Shown one piece after another: positions 33,401-42,562 of a stretch of DNA of 42,650 bases. The position numbers and the translations under genes are program-made. Position 1 is the stretch's first letter. Each line of letters begins with the position of its first letter. Origin of the DNA: Anaerolineae bacterium (GTDB lineage: Bacteria; Chloroflexota; Anaerolineae; JAKLPW01). The notes beneath the pieces are model-generated. The model ran no database searches and was not told where the DNA came from. It saw only the letters and a list, made by a program, of their open reading frames with translations. The DNA is taken from NCBI GenBank assembly GCA_022013675.1, contig JAKLPW010000269.1:1-42650 (forward strand). Direction: 5' to 3'.

Positions 33401-34763
33401 TGAAGTCATGGGAGAACCGTTCGCCGAGCGGATTCCAGGACGTATTGCGGCTGCCAAGATCGTCAATGAGAAAACCGGTGAGATCATAGTAGGCATTGGA
33501 GAGATGATTGAAGAACGCCACCTCACTTCGATAGATCGCGCTGGCATAGAAGAAGTATGCGTTCGCTCACCGATGACCTGCCAATTGCGCCATGGGATAT
33601 GCGCAAAGTGTTACGGTCGCGACCTGGCGCGCGGAAAGATGGTAGAAAAAGGCCAAGCCGTGGGCATCATTGCGGCCCAATCCATCGGAGAGCCTGGAAC
33701 TCAGCTTACGCTCCGTACCTTCCACACTGGTGGCGTTGCCGGTGGCGGTGATATCACGCAGGGTCTACCGCGTGTACAGGAACTCTTCGAAGTCCGCGTT
33801 CCTAAGGGAGAAGCCATTGTCGCAGATATCTCCGGTCGCGTGGAAATCAGCCGAGAAGGAGAGGCAAGGGTTATCCATCTGATCTCCGTGGAGACACGAT
33901 TCGCAGAACACGTGGTTCCAGGAAACTACTCGCTGAAGGTGGAAGATGGGGAACATGTGGAGGAAGGAGATCTGCTGGCCAAGCGTGGAGACACAGAGGT
34001 GCGCTCACAAGTAACCGGCAATGCTATTGTTGATCGGGAGACCCGCCAGATCAGGGTACGCTATGAAGTGCGAGAGGAACATGAATACGAAGTGCCTGCT
34101 GCGACCCGCATCCGCGTACAGAGTGGTGCCGTCGTAGAGGCTGGAGACCAACTTACCGAAGGGGCCAAAAATCCCCATGCCATCCTTCGCATCCTGGGCA
34201 TAGAGGCAACCCAGCGCTATCTCCTGACAGAGATTCAAGGAGTCTATCGCTCTCAGGGGGTGAGCGTCCACGATAAACACATCGAGACCATCCTCCGTCA
34301 GATGATGCGTCGTGTCAAGATCATCAGGGTTGGCGATACTCCCATGCTCCTGGGGGACTTTGAGGACCGTCTGGACTTCGACAGAATCAATTCGCAAACA
34401 ATCGAGCAGGGGGGCGAGCCCGCTACTGCAGAACCAGCTCTGATGGGTATCACTAAGTCGGCGTTGAATACCGAGAGTTTCCTTTCAGCGGCCTCTTTCC
34501 AACACACCATCAGCGTGCTGGCTAGCGCTGCTATCGAAGGGAAACGAGACAATCTCCATGGTCTCAAGGAGAGCGTCATCATTGGCAAACTCATCCCCGC
34601 CGGCACCGGTTTCGGACTTACCCCCGAGAAGGCATTGACTGCCGAGGAACGAGTCGCAGCCGCGACTACGGCCTTCTTGGCCGGAACTGAGAAACTGGAG
34701 CTGGAGCAAGAGATGGCTGTTTCCATCAATCCCGAAAAGGAACTCGGGACCGTCGGAGAATAG
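30489..34763 (+). CDS. rpoC: RNA polymerase beta' subunit
   Basis: A 1424-residue beta' subunit. The N-terminal zinc module has Cys59, 61, 74 and 77 ([20 protein letters not shown]). The active-site loop NADFDGD (625-631) carries the three Mg-binding Asp residues 627, 629 and 631. The second zinc site is Cys958, 1031, 1038 and 1041. [18 protein letters not shown] and [21 protein letters not shown] are invariant core stretches. Residues about 145-335 form a charged coiled-coil insertion between the zinc module and the [11 protein letters not shown] clamp region, absent from E. coli. The start is TTG 30489, behind GGAGGAAGAG. rpoB, normally directly upstream, is not here. The penicillin-binding protein gene starts 3 bases after the stop, so the two share a transcript. 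Confidence 0.98.
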   Translation: MEINDIKAIRIGLASPERIMEWSYGEVTKPETINYRRLRPEKDGLFCEAIFGPKRDWQCYCGKYKKIRYRGIVCEKCGVEVTHSRVRRERMGHITLAAPVAHIWYTRRSPSYLGLLLNVSQRNLDRVLYFAQYAITNIDENARQKALRHIDEEADREMARASKAMQDQIEQLDTALQEELTHIGEQREALRQEMEEKLEQATHEIMEEASSLRERLDTFKTDPLPEKLVFTPTDTVIADKGEKTQGKHYELLNTVVQDKLNEIEAEIKAREEQRALLLDSQEELAKHKDSEASEELQTNFDQEVKQIRERSEEARDELEGLRERQLLNEPHYRELESKWGKVFSAGMGAEAVYDLVKKMDLDVLAETLRREIRTSRSKQRRKKAAKRLRIVEAFRASGNRPEWMILTVLPVIPPDLRPMVQLDGGRFATSDLNDLYRRVVNRNNRLKHLMRLQAPEVIIRNEKRMLQEAVDSLIDNSRRGKAISLRGRRQLKSLSDMLKGKQGRFRRNLLGKRVDYSGRSVIVVGPKLKLHQCGLPKIMALELFRPFVMHKLVQYNYAINVKGAKRLIEREDTHVWEVLEEVIKTRPVLLNRAPTLHRLGIQAFEPVLVDGSAIQLHPLACFAFNADFDGDQMAVHVPLSQAAVKEARELMLASRNLLMPSNGTPVVSPSKDMVLGCYYLTMGEDGCKGEGKVFNDYDEVALAYELGKLDLHAKIKFYASPGPRRKRRMLETTVGRVILNRILPEKLRFVNKLMDKGGLKELIADGHRIVGSEGTADLADKIKEIGFEYATLSGITIATHDLQVPEDKERIIQEVTDNVRQVERQYRRGLITENERYVKTVEMWTEATEQITNAVARDLDPAGALGIMSSSGATKGGLQPIRQLVGMRGLMADPSGRIIALPIRSNFREGLTTLEYFISTHGGRKGLADTALRTADAGYLTRRLVDVAQDLIVNEEDCGTRAGIWIRRHESEVMGEPFAERIPGRIAAAKIVNEKTGEIIVGIGEMIEERHLTSIDRAGIEEVCVRSPMTCQLRHGICAKCYGRDLARGKMVEKGQAVGIIAAQSIGEPGTQLTLRTFHTGGVAGGGDITQGLPRVQELFEVRVPKGEAIVADISGRVEISREGEARVIHLISVETRFAEHVVPGNYSLKVEDGEHVEEGDLLAKRGDTEVRSQVTGNAIVDRETRQIRVRYEVREEHEYEVPAATRIRVQSGAVVEAGDQLTEGAKNPHAILRILGIEATQRYLLTEIQGVYRSQGVSVHDKHIETILRQMMRRVKIIRVGDTPMLLGDFEDRLDFDRINSQTIEQGGEPATAEPALMGITKSALNTESFLSAASFQHTISVLASAAIEGKRDNLHGLKESVIIGKLIPAGTGFGLTPEKALTAEERVAAATTAFLAGTEKLELEQEMAVSINPEKELGTVGE

Positions 34764-34766
34764 CCT

Positions 34767-37700
34767 ATGGCTGTTAAACTGATACGTCGCCAGCGACGGT
34801 CGCGCCATGAGAAGGGCAACCTCCTTTTGCATCTTATGGGAGCCGTTCTGGCGGCGAACCTTCTTCTGGTTGCCCTCACACTGGGCACGATGCTGGTAGC
34901 CACCGCTGGGGTATACTACTACTACGCCCGTGATCTCCCTCCTGCCGAAGAGATCGGTCTCCGCACTGCCGAGGCTTTTGAGACTACCCGCATCTATGAT
35001 CGCACGGGCGAGCATGTCCTCTATGAGATCCTCGACCCCGAAGGGGGATTCCGCACCATGGTTCCCCTTCAGCAGATCCCTCTCCACTTGCGCAACGCCA
35101 CCATAGCCATGGAAGAGAAGACCTTCTACGAGAACCCTGTCGGAGTAGATCTCGGAGGTATACTGCGAGCCTTCATCAACAACCTTCGGGGGCTGCCCGT
35201 ACAGGGAGCAAGTTCCATCACTCAGCAGTTGGTCCGCAACGTAGTGATGACCCCCGAAGAACGATTTACCATCAGTTACGCTCGCAAGATCAAGGAAGCT
35301 ATTCTGGCGTACGAACTGTCCCGCCGCTACCCTGGGCTGGAAGGCAAAGACCAGATCCTCGAGTGGTACCTGAACACCGTCCACTATGGTGGGCTTGCCT
35401 ATGGCGTGCAGGCCGCGGCGGAAACGTATTTCGAGAAGAATGTCGAAGACCTGATCCTGGCCGAATGTGCTATGCTAGCACCCATACCCCAGTATCCGCT
35501 GCTGAACCCCATCGATGACTTCGAGACAGCAAAAAAACGCCAGGAGCTCTATCTGACGCAGATGCATCTCCAAGAATACATCACGGCAGAAGAGGCCGAG
35601 GCCGCCAAGAACGAAGAAATCACGGTCGTGCCACAGCGTTTCGATATCGACGCTCCCCACTTCGTCATGTACGTCCGAGAGCTGTTGGTGGAGAAGTATG
35701 GAGCCGAAACAGTCTACGGAGGAGGACTCCAGGTACGCACGACCCTGGATTTCGATATCCAACGAGAAGCAGAGCGGATTGCCCGCAACCATATTGCAGA
35801 GATAGGAGAGCAGCACAACGTTAGCAATGCCTCCGTCGTGGTGATCCGTCCCGAGACCGGTGAGATACTGGCGATGATGGGCAGCCTGGATTACTTTGAC
35901 ACCTCGATAGACGGCCAGGTGAACGTGTCCATCTCATCTCGACAACCAGGCTCATCCTTCAAGCCTTTCACGTACGCAACGGCCCTTGCGCGAGGCTACA
36001 CCGCAGCTACGATGATCATGGACGTGCGTACCAGCTTCCCGGATGTAGGCGGCATACCCTATGTGCCGGAGAATTACACGCGCAAGTTCTACGGCCCCAT
36101 TCTTCTGAGACGCGCGTTGGCCTGGTCCCTGAACGTGCCTGCCGTTGTTATGCTACATGAACTTGGTCTCTCGGATGTCCTGGACACCGCGCATCGAATG
36201 GGCATCACTACGCTCACATCCGGAGAGTACGGGCTGAGCCTCACCCTGGGAGGCGGCGAGGTGAAGCTCATAGATATGGTCTATGCCTTCAGTGTCTTTG
36301 CCAATGGAGGCGTCATGGCAGGAGAGCCCGTACCGGAGGAGCGACTGGAGCCTGGATTCAGAGAACTCGATCCCGTCGCCATACTGGGGATAAAGGATTC
36401 TCGGGGGAATGTATTGGAAGAGTTCAAGGGCCCTCGGACCCGAGAGATCCTGCGACCACAAGTGGCTTTCCTCATGAATGACATCCTTTCTGACAACAAT
36501 GCCCGCGCCCGAATGTTTGGAATAGATAGCCCGCTGCATCTGGAGAGACCAGTTGCTGCAAAAACAGGAACGACTGACAACTACCGTGACGCCTGGGCCA
36601 TCGGCTTCACGCCCCAGATAGCCGTAGGGGTATGGGTAGGCAATAGTGATAATGCCGAGATGAAGAGCCTCCCGGGCGTTCGAGGAGCAGGACCAATTTG
36701 GCACGACCTGATGGAGTACATACTTGAACCCCTGCCAGTAGTAGAGTTCGCTGAACCACCTGGCCTGACACGCATGGGAGTTGATGCCACCTCGGGACTT
36801 CTTCCCACAGAATACTCTCCCGCGCGCATCACCGAGCTTTTCATTCAGGGAACTGAACCCACCAGTTATGACAGCGTCCATAGACCGTTCCGCATCTGTA
36901 AGACTTCCGGCAAACTGGCCACCGTCTATTGCCCACCCGACCAAACCGAAGATGTCGTACTTGATATCTTCCCTCCAGGTACTGAGGATTGGGTACGAGA
37001 ATCAGGGATTCCCCGGCCGCCTGGCGGATACTGTGACGTCCATGGGCCTAACCTGGCCGCTTCCGACGTAGCGATAACCAGCCCCCAGGCCTATTCCTAC
37101 GTACGCGGCGATGTGCCTATCCTTGGAAATGCCAAGCCGTCTCGCTTCAACCTCTTCCGGTTGCAATACGGAGAAGGTATGGACCCGTCCTCGTGGACCC
37201 AGATCGGCGGAGATCGCTACGACAAGGTAGATAACAACGTACTGGGGCACTGGGATACCAGCGCTCTGGATGGCCTGTACAGCGTAAAGCTGACGGTGAT
37301 AGACAAGGATAATCACTACCGCGAAACGGCAGTCCCGATATCGGTGGACAACATCTCCCCCACCGTGAAGATGCTTCACCCTGAGGACTATGCCGTCTAC
37401 GTGATGGAAAGGGACGAGTGGGTCAACTTCCAGGTGGAAGCAGAGGATAACACCTCCATGGACAGGGTGGAGTTCTACTTGGATGGTCAGATGTTCGATT
37501 TCACCACTGTGGCCCCCTACACCAAGAGGTGGACCATTGCCATGTCTAATACCGTGCCCGTGGGTATTACTTTGCCCGACCCCAATGTGGCCATCCCTGA
37601 GATCGTTATCGAAGGGGACCGAGTAACTTTCAGCAAGCTAATCACCAGCGAGAACACGATCGATTTCACCCAGATCATAACGGTTGGCAATCAGGTTACT

Positions 37701-37988
37701 GCAACGCATATTCTATCGCAGGATAGTTATCTCAGAGTAACACGATCTTTCCCCAGCGGCCGAGCCATCATCTCCGACACTATGGGCTACACGGAGACTC
37801 ATTCCATTTACGTCATCGCTTTCGATGCAGCAGGAAACGAGCTAAAGAGCGAGACTCTCACGATTCTCATCATGCACGAAGAGGAAGAAGAGGAGAAACC
37901 CACCAGCCCCACAACAGCCATGCTGGGCACTAGCGAGATCTGGCATTGGATGCCCCCACCAGCTCGCAGGAAATGGCTCACAGGATAG
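34767..37988 (+). CDS. Class A penicillin-binding protein (transglycosylase-transpeptidase)
   Basis: A 1073-residue bifunctional cell-wall synthase. A basic cytoplasmic tail and one membrane anchor (about 23-52) precede the GT51 glycosyltransferase domain: catalytic Glu116 in AMEEKTFYENPVGVDL (EE instead of the usual ED), ASSITQQLVRN and RKIKEAILAYELSR. The transpeptidase has S396xxK399 (GSSFKPF), S454xN456 (WSLNVP) and K599TGT. C-terminal Big/Ig-like beta domains run from about 830. The Glu that follows the catalytic one and Asn-Pro in place of the usual His-Glu are departures from the E. coli pattern. It begins 3 bases after rpoC; transcription is therefore tied to RNA polymerase synthesis. 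The end is marked by a bidirectional terminator. Confidence 0.95.
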   Translation: MAVKLIRRQRRSRHEKGNLLLHLMGAVLAANLLLVALTLGTMLVATAGVYYYYARDLPPAEEIGLRTAEAFETTRIYDRTGEHVLYEILDPEGGFRTMVPLQQIPLHLRNATIAMEEKTFYENPVGVDLGGILRAFINNLRGLPVQGASSITQQLVRNVVMTPEERFTISYARKIKEAILAYELSRRYPGLEGKDQILEWYLNTVHYGGLAYGVQAAAETYFEKNVEDLILAECAMLAPIPQYPLLNPIDDFETAKKRQELYLTQMHLQEYITAEEAEAAKNEEITVVPQRFDIDAPHFVMYVRELLVEKYGAETVYGGGLQVRTTLDFDIQREAERIARNHIAEIGEQHNVSNASVVVIRPETGEILAMMGSLDYFDTSIDGQVNVSISSRQPGSSFKPFTYATALARGYTAATMIMDVRTSFPDVGGIPYVPENYTRKFYGPILLRRALAWSLNVPAVVMLHELGLSDVLDTAHRMGITTLTSGEYGLSLTLGGGEVKLIDMVYAFSVFANGGVMAGEPVPEERLEPGFRELDPVAILGIKDSRGNVLEEFKGPRTREILRPQVAFLMNDILSDNNARARMFGIDSPLHLERPVAAKTGTTDNYRDAWAIGFTPQIAVGVWVGNSDNAEMKSLPGVRGAGPIWHDLMEYILEPLPVVEFAEPPGLTRMGVDATSGLLPTEYSPARITELFIQGTEPTSYDSVHRPFRICKTSGKLATVYCPPDQTEDVVLDIFPPGTEDWVRESGIPRPPGGYCDVHGPNLAASDVAITSPQAYSYVRGDVPILGNAKPSRFNLFRLQYGEGMDPSSWTQIGGDRYDKVDNNVLGHWDTSALDGLYSVKLTVIDKDNHYRETAVPISVDNISPTVKMLHPEDYAVYVMERDEWVNFQVEAEDNTSMDRVEFYLDGQMFDFTTVAPYTKRWTIAMSNTVPVGITLPDPNVAIPEIVIEGDRVTFSKLITSENTIDFTQIITVGNQVTATHILSQDSYLRVTRSFPSGRAIISDTMGYTETHSIYVIAFDAAGNELKSETLTILIMHEEEEEEKPTSPTTAMLGTSEIWHWMPPPARRKWLTG

Positions 37989-38022
37989 TATTGCACTCGG
38001 AGGTTATCGGCGATGGATCAAG

Positions 38023-38049
38023 TAGGGACGCCACTGACTGGCGTCCCTA
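38023..38049. terminator. Bidirectional terminator overlapping the deacetylase stop codon
   Basis: TAGGGACGCCA (38023-38033) pairs perfectly with TGGCGTCCCTA (38039-38049) around a 5-base loop. The right arm includes the last bases of the leftward deacetylase gene, so one hairpin serves both convergent genes. Confidence 0.75.
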
Positions 38050-39096
38050 TTGCTTCTCATAAAGCCAATAGTTGAGGTCATCTACGAACTTGCCTAAGCT
38101 ATCGCCACCGTGGATTCGTATGCGCCGCAGCTCAAAGGGACGCTCCGAGGAGTGTAGGGTCCCTTGACGGATAGTGACGGCACCCCAGTAATGAGCCGAA
38201 CGTAGCACAGCGACAACTTGATCGTCGTACGCTCCGGACGGATAAGAGAAGAATCGGACCGGCTCTTTGATACGCTCCTCAATGGCCTCCCTCGGGCCAA
38301 GGATCTGCCAGACGAGGTAGTCCACTGACTGCTTCTGCAGGTCCGCATGATTGTAGCTGTGCGCTCCAAACTCCATTCCCCCGGCGTGCATCTCGACGAC
38401 ATTATCCCAGGACATGTATTCTGGTCTGCTCTCATCCTGGAAGGCCGTGACCAAGAAGAACGTTCCGGTGAAGCCATGCTTGCGCAGCAACTCGTAGGCG
38501 AATTCATAGTTATCCACGTAGCCATCGTCAAAGGTGAGAACGACAGGTTTCTCCGGCAGAGAATAGCCTGTAGTCAGATGGAGCATCAAGTCGTGCAAAG
38601 TGATGCTTGTGAATCCAGCCTCTTTCAGATACTTTAGTTGAGCCTCGAACTTCTGAGGCGAGATAGAGAGGTCCCTCCGGATTGCATCCGCGTCTGCTGG
38701 AGGAACCGAGACATAATGATACATCAGAATGGGAACTCGGAGACGACGTGCGATCCCGTCGGGCGTCGGTTGCGGCTCCGGCGTGGGAGTTACCGTGGGA
38801 GTCGTGGTGGGAGTGCTGGTAGGAGTAGGAGATGGGGTGATGGTCGGTGGGAGCGGCGTGACCGTGGACGAGGGCGAAGGCTCAGGAGTGACGGTAGAAG
38901 TCGGAGATACAGCCTTCTCTTCGGAAAGCGGCTCTACGTTGCTCGAAGCGATCTCGCCGGCCCCGCCATGTGATGCTGTGAGGGAGGAATCATCAAGGGG
39001 AACACCGGCGTTCCACGGCCGCAATGCCAGTCCGCCGCACGCCAAGATGATAACAACCACAACAAAGATGCCCCAGGTAAGTTTAGCCTTGATCAT
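38047..39096 (-). CDS. Membrane-anchored polysaccharide deacetylase (NodB domain)
   Basis: A 349-residue carbohydrate esterase family 4 protein that removes acetyl groups from peptidoglycan or a surface glycan outside the membrane. One hydrophobic anchor (about 6-24: WGIFVVVVIILACGGLAL) is followed by a Ser/Thr/Pro linker (about 65-118), then the NodB domain: VPILMYHYVS, VVLTFDDGYVDNYEFAYELL with the catalytic and metal-binding Asp pair, GAHSYNHADL with two metal His, and RFFSYPSGAYDD. The upstream ATG at 39156 falls inside the promoter (39141-39169), so ATG 39096 (MIKAKLTW) is used. A peptidoglycan deacetylase next to a penicillin-binding protein gene makes sense for wall modification; the substrate is inferred. 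Confidence 0.87.
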   Translation of the reverse strand: MIKAKLTWGIFVVVVIILACGGLALRPWNAGVPLDDSSLTASHGGAGEIASSNVEPLSEEKAVSPTSTVTPEPSPSSTVTPLPPTITPSPTPTSTPTTTPTVTPTPEPQPTPDGIARRLRVPILMYHYVSVPPADADAIRRDLSISPQKFEAQLKYLKEAGFTSITLHDLMLHLTTGYSLPEKPVVLTFDDGYVDNYEFAYELLRKHGFTGTFFLVTAFQDESRPEYMSWDNVVEMHAGGMEFGAHSYNHADLQKQSVDYLVWQILGPREAIEERIKEPVRFFSYPSGAYDDQVVAVLRSAHYWGAVTIRQGTLHSSERPFELRRIRIHGGDSLGKFVDDLNYWLYEKQ

Positions 39097-39140
39097 ATAG
39101 CACGCAATTATTCCCTGAATCAGTATTCTCGCGGTGTCCC

Positions 39141-39169
39141 ATCTTACCGCACTCATTCAGAGATGTCAA
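39141..39169 (-). promoter_or_regulatory. Leftward promoter of the deacetylase gene
   Basis: On the minus strand: TTGACA, a 17-base spacer and TAAGAT. Transcription starts near 39134, about 38 bases before ATG 39096. This rules out the ATG at 39156. Confidence 0.8.
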
Positions 39170-39239
39170 ATCAAGTCGATTCAAGCTCCTTTACAGGGAT
39201 AACGTTCTAAGCCAGTCCGTGATTGGCGTTGATGGGCCG

Positions 39240-39258
39240 TCGGGTCACAGACCCGACT
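39240..39258. repeat. Perfect short hairpin related to the 12576 hairpin
   Basis: GTCGGGTC (39240-39247), ACA loop, GACCCGAC (39251-39258). It has the same build as the 12576-12610 hairpin: GGG/AGTC ... GACT/CCC arms with a three-base loop. Both may belong to one intergenic palindrome family. Confidence 0.6.
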
Positions 39259-39319
39259 AGAGCACAGGGCTGGCAGCCGGCGTCTGCCTTCTGCTACATT
39301 TCCCCCCGAGTAACGCCCG

Positions 39320-39348
39320 TTGCAGCCTTAGACAGGTAGTGCTATAAT
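39320..39348 (+). promoter_or_regulatory. Promoter of the malic enzyme gene
   Basis: TTGCAG (39320-39325), a 17-base spacer and TATAAT (39343-39348). Transcription starts near 39355, about 40 bases before the ATG. Confidence 0.78.
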
Positions 39349-39394
39349 GTAGCGTACATCGCTACGACGATAACTGTACTCCCAGGAGAGAGCC

Positions 39395-40747
39395 ATGCTT
39401 AGCAAAGAAGAGCTCCTTGCTCGGGCTCACAAGCCCAGCGAGGATGCTATGAGACTGCACCCCTTCTATCGCGGCAAGATCGAGACGGTTCCCAAGTGCG
39501 TGATCCGCGATTTTCAGGACTTCGCCATCTGGTATACTCCCGGCGTGGCTGCCCCGTGCCGCGCTATCGAGGCCGACAAGGGGTTAGTATACGAATACAC
39601 CAACAAGGGCAACACCATTGCCATTGTGTCCGATGGCACGCGCGTCTTAGGACTGGGCCACATTGGCCCGGAAGCCGGATTGCCCGTAATGGAGGGCAAA
39701 GCTCTTCTTTTCAAGTACCTGGGCGGTGTGGATGCGGTCCCCATCTGTCTCAGGACGGAAAGCGCCGATGAGATCATCAACACCGTGAAGCTGATCCAAC
39801 CTTCCTTTGGAGGCATCAACCTGGAGGACATCCAGCAGCCCAAGTGCTTCAAGGTGCTGGACACGCTGCGAGCAGATCCCAGTGTGGAGATCCCGGTGTG
39901 GCACGATGATCAGCAAGGCACTGCTACGGTACTGCTGGCGGGCCTGATCAATGCCCTGAAGATCGTGGGCAAAGATCTCAGCAACGTGCGCCTGACCTTG
40001 ATCGGTCTAGGAGCCGCCAACGTCGCGACGCTGCGGCTTCTGCTGGCCAGTGGAATGACCCTGGATCAACTCGTCGCTGTAGATAGCAAAGGTGTCCTCC
40101 ACCCCGAACGAACCGACATAGAGGAACGGCAGGAAGACTTTGGTCACAAATGGAAGGTCTGCCTTGAGAGCAACGCGGATGGCCGACGAGGAGGAATTCA
40201 GGAGGCTCTCCGGAACGCCGACGTTTGCATCGCCTTCTCGCGTCCAGGCCCAGGATCCATCAAACCAGAATGGGTCGCAGGAATGGCCAATGATGCCATC
40301 GTCTTCCCGTGTGCCAACCCCATTCCTGAGATTTGGCCCTGGGAAGCAAAGGAGGCCGGTGCACGTATCGTGGGGACTGGGAGATCGGACTTTCCCAATC
40401 AGCTCAACAACTCCCTGGGTTTCCCGGGCATCTTTCGAGGCACCCTGGACGTTCGGGCAAGTACCATCACTGATGAGATGTGTCTGGCAGCAGCTACGGA
40501 ATTGGCTCAATGTGCCGAAGACCGCGGCATTGATGAAGACAACATAGCCCCTACGATGGACGAGTGGGATGTCTTCCCACGCGAGGCAGCGGCCGTGGGC
40601 ATGAAAGCGCAGGAACAGGGCCTGGCACTCCTGACCATGACTCGCCAGGAACTGTACGACAAAGCCTCCGCAACGATACGAAAAGCCCGCGAGACGACCC
40701 AGTTGCTCATGCGAGAGGGCATGATCGCACCAGCGCCCACAGAATAG
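39395..40747 (+). CDS. NAD(P)-dependent malic enzyme
   Basis: A 450-residue bacterial-type malic enzyme that converts malate to pyruvate, CO2 and NAD(P)H. The N-terminal domain includes FAIWYTPGVAAPCRAI, with the conserved Tyr, and GLGHIGPEAGLPVMEGKALL, which carries the substrate-binding Lys. SFGGINLEDIQQPKCF and VWHDDQQGTATVLLAGL carry the metal ligands. The Rossmann motif is LIGLGAANVATLRLLL. The last 60 residues are a helical tail, somewhat longer than usual. AGGAGAGAGCC precedes ATG 39395. The acetyl-phosphate-binding extension of long MaeB enzymes is absent. The choice of NAD or NADP cannot be read safely. Confidence 0.93.
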   Translation: MLSKEELLARAHKPSEDAMRLHPFYRGKIETVPKCVIRDFQDFAIWYTPGVAAPCRAIEADKGLVYEYTNKGNTIAIVSDGTRVLGLGHIGPEAGLPVMEGKALLFKYLGGVDAVPICLRTESADEIINTVKLIQPSFGGINLEDIQQPKCFKVLDTLRADPSVEIPVWHDDQQGTATVLLAGLINALKIVGKDLSNVRLTLIGLGAANVATLRLLLASGMTLDQLVAVDSKGVLHPERTDIEERQEDFGHKWKVCLESNADGRRGGIQEALRNADVCIAFSRPGPGSIKPEWVAGMANDAIVFPCANPIPEIWPWEAKEAGARIVGTGRSDFPNQLNNSLGFPGIFRGTLDVRASTITDEMCLAAATELAQCAEDRGIDEDNIAPTMDEWDVFPREAAAVGMKAQEQGLALLTMTRQELYDKASATIRKARETTQLLMREGMIAPAPTE

Positions 40748-40775
40748 TTGTAGGGGCAGGGTAGAAAGTACGTCG

Positions 40776-41519
40776 ATGGATAAATCCAGAGAAGAAACGA
40801 TGAGTGATAGGGCGGCGGCAGGATCCCCTGCTTTCAGATACTTCGATTTCGTGATGGCCATCTTTGTGGCCGTTCTACTGATCAGCAACGTCGCCTCGGC
40901 GGCTAAGATCGTCAATCTGGGCCTGCCCATCCTGACTTTTGACGCCGGCACGTTGCTCTTTCCCATCAGTTACGTCTTCGGGGATATCCTGGTCGAGGTC
41001 TATGGCTATCGTCGCTCTCGACGCGTCATCTGGATCGGCTTTGCCAGCGCTGGGCTGTTGAGCTTAACCCTATCACTAGTGCGGCGGCTGCCGGGTGAGG
41101 CCGAGTGGATGATGATCGTGGGAGACGAGGCCTTCGATGCGGTTCTGGGCACGCTGGCCTCCGGCCGCATCATCCTGGCATCGCTAGTCGCCTACTTCGC
41201 CGGTGAGTTCTCCAATGCCTACATCATGGCCAAGATGAAGATCCTGACGAAGGGCAAGTGGTTATGGTCCCGCACCATAGCATCAACTATTGTAGGGGAA
41301 CTAGTAGATACGCTTCTTTTCGTCATCATCGCCTTCGGTGGCATCTGGTCAACGGATCTGCTAACGTCCATCATACTCTCGAACTACGTCTTTAAGACCA
41401 GCATGGAGATCGCCGTGACTCCCATCACCTATCGCACCATTGCCTTCCTGAAAAAAGCCGAACAGATAGACCACTATGACTATGATACCAACTTCAACCC
41501 CTTCAGATTGAAACTATGA
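40776..41519 (+). CDS. yhhQ: Queuosine precursor transporter, YhhQ type
   Basis: A 247-residue membrane protein of the YhhQ/VUT (DUF165) family, which imports queuosine precursors such as preQ0 or preQ1 for tRNA modification. About six membrane segments; hallmark stretches are FPISYVFGDILVEVYGYRRSR (about 62-82) and the second half AGEFSNAYIMAKMK and TIVGELVDTLLFVIIAF. An internal ATG at 40800, closer to AGAGAAG, could be the real start and would give 239 residues; the first eight residues are otherwise unremarkable. The stop overlaps the era start (ATGA), so the two are translated together. No queuosine biosynthesis gene is in the window, consistent with salvage. Confidence 0.88.
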   Translation: MDKSREETMSDRAAAGSPAFRYFDFVMAIFVAVLLISNVASAAKIVNLGLPILTFDAGTLLFPISYVFGDILVEVYGYRRSRRVIWIGFASAGLLSLTLSLVRRLPGEAEWMMIVGDEAFDAVLGTLASGRIILASLVAYFAGEFSNAYIMAKMKILTKGKWLWSRTIASTIVGELVDTLLFVIIAFGGIWSTDLLTSIILSNYVFKTSMEIAVTPITYRTIAFLKKAEQIDHYDYDTNFNPFRLKL

Positions 41520-42487
41520 GAGCAGGTGCTGACGTGACCGACTACAGTGAGATACCCCTCTTCCCCGAAGACGTCCTGCCTTCCGATCATCGCTCGGGCT
41601 TCGTTGCCCTGGTCGGAAAACCCAACGTAGGCAAATCCACCCTGCTAAACGCCTGGGCCGGTCAGAAAATCGCCATCGTCTCACAAAAACCTCAGACCAC
41701 CCGACACCGCATTCGTGCCATGGTCACTCTCCCCGATGCCCAGGTGATCTTCGTGGACACGCCCGGCATTCACGAACCTCGCCACAAACTGGGTGAATTC
41801 ATGGTAGCAACGGCCACGCGCGCTGTGCCAGATGCGGACCTGGTGCTCTTCGTCGTGGATGCCTCGCAGCCACCGTCGAAAGAGGATCATCTCATCGCGG
41901 AGCTGATCCGCAAGAAGGGCAGAGCTTCCACCATGATCGCTCTCAACAAGATGGACCTGGTGACGTCGGATGTCCTGGAGATACGACATACCGAGTATAG
42001 CGCACTGCTCAAGGATGCCCTCCTGATGCCCGTCTCCGCTACCCAGGAGGACAGTAGCGAGGAACTCCTGAGCACCATCATCGCCCAGCTTCCCCTCGGG
42101 CCACGTTACTATCCCGCCGATCAGGTAACGGATCAGGACGAACGTTTCATCGTGGCGGAGTTGATACGAGAACAGATCCTGCAGCAGCTACACCAGGAAG
42201 TGCCCCACGCTGTCGCCGTAATGGTGGTAGATTTTAAGGAAAGACCAGAAAAGGACCTGATCTACATCAGCGCCAACGTCTTCGTTGAGCGGGAGTCGCA
42301 GAAAGGCATCATCATCGGCGAAAGCGGGCGGCAGCTCAAGCGCATCGGCAAAGCCGCACGCCAGGAAATCGAGCAGATGTTGGAGCGAAGGGTCTATCTC
42401 GAACTCTGGGTCAAGGTGAAGAAGAAATGGCGCAAAGACGAGAATGAACTGCGGCGGCTGGGGTACGCACTGCCGAAGAAGAGATGA
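41516..42487 (+). CDS. era: Ribosome-assembly GTPase Era
   Basis: A 323-residue GTPase that binds the 3' end of 16S rRNA and helps 30S maturation. G1 is GKPNVGKST (34-42), the switch region carries SQKPQTTRHRIRAM, G3 is DTPGIHEPRHKLGEFM and G4 is NKMD. The C-terminal KH domain holds GIIIGESGRQLKRIGKAARQ and VYLELWVKVKKKWRKDE. A 25-residue N-terminal extension (YSEIPLFPEDVLPSDHRSGF) precedes the usual start; the start at 41516 is supported by overlap with the upstream stop. It partners with the queuosine transporter gene in one unit. Confidence 0.96.
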   Translation: MRAGADVTDYSEIPLFPEDVLPSDHRSGFVALVGKPNVGKSTLLNAWAGQKIAIVSQKPQTTRHRIRAMVTLPDAQVIFVDTPGIHEPRHKLGEFMVATATRAVPDADLVLFVVDASQPPSKEDHLIAELIRKKGRASTMIALNKMDLVTSDVLEIRHTEYSALLKDALLMPVSATQEDSSEELLSTIIAQLPLGPRYYPADQVTDQDERFIVAELIREQILQQLHQEVPHAVAVMVVDFKERPEKDLIYISANVFVERESQKGIIIGESGRQLKRIGKAARQEIEQMLERRVYLELWVKVKKKWRKDENELRRLGYALPKKR

Positions 42488-42528
42488 ACCGGGCATCAGA
42501 TCACTTTCTGTACCATCAAGCGGGATGC

Positions 42529-42557
42529 TGGACAAACCTCCTCGCCCATTGTATAAT
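42529..42557 (+). promoter_or_regulatory. Promoter at the right edge
   Basis: TGGACA (42529-42534), a 17-base spacer and TATAAT (42552-42557). Start of transcription is near 42564, next to ATG 42563. Confidence 0.65.
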
Positions 42558-42562
42558 GGGCC

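Noticed and set aside
39097-39156. N-terminal extension of the polysaccharide deacetylase
   Set aside because: The region holds the predicted -10 element and start point, so the upstream ATG at 39156 would not be transcribed.
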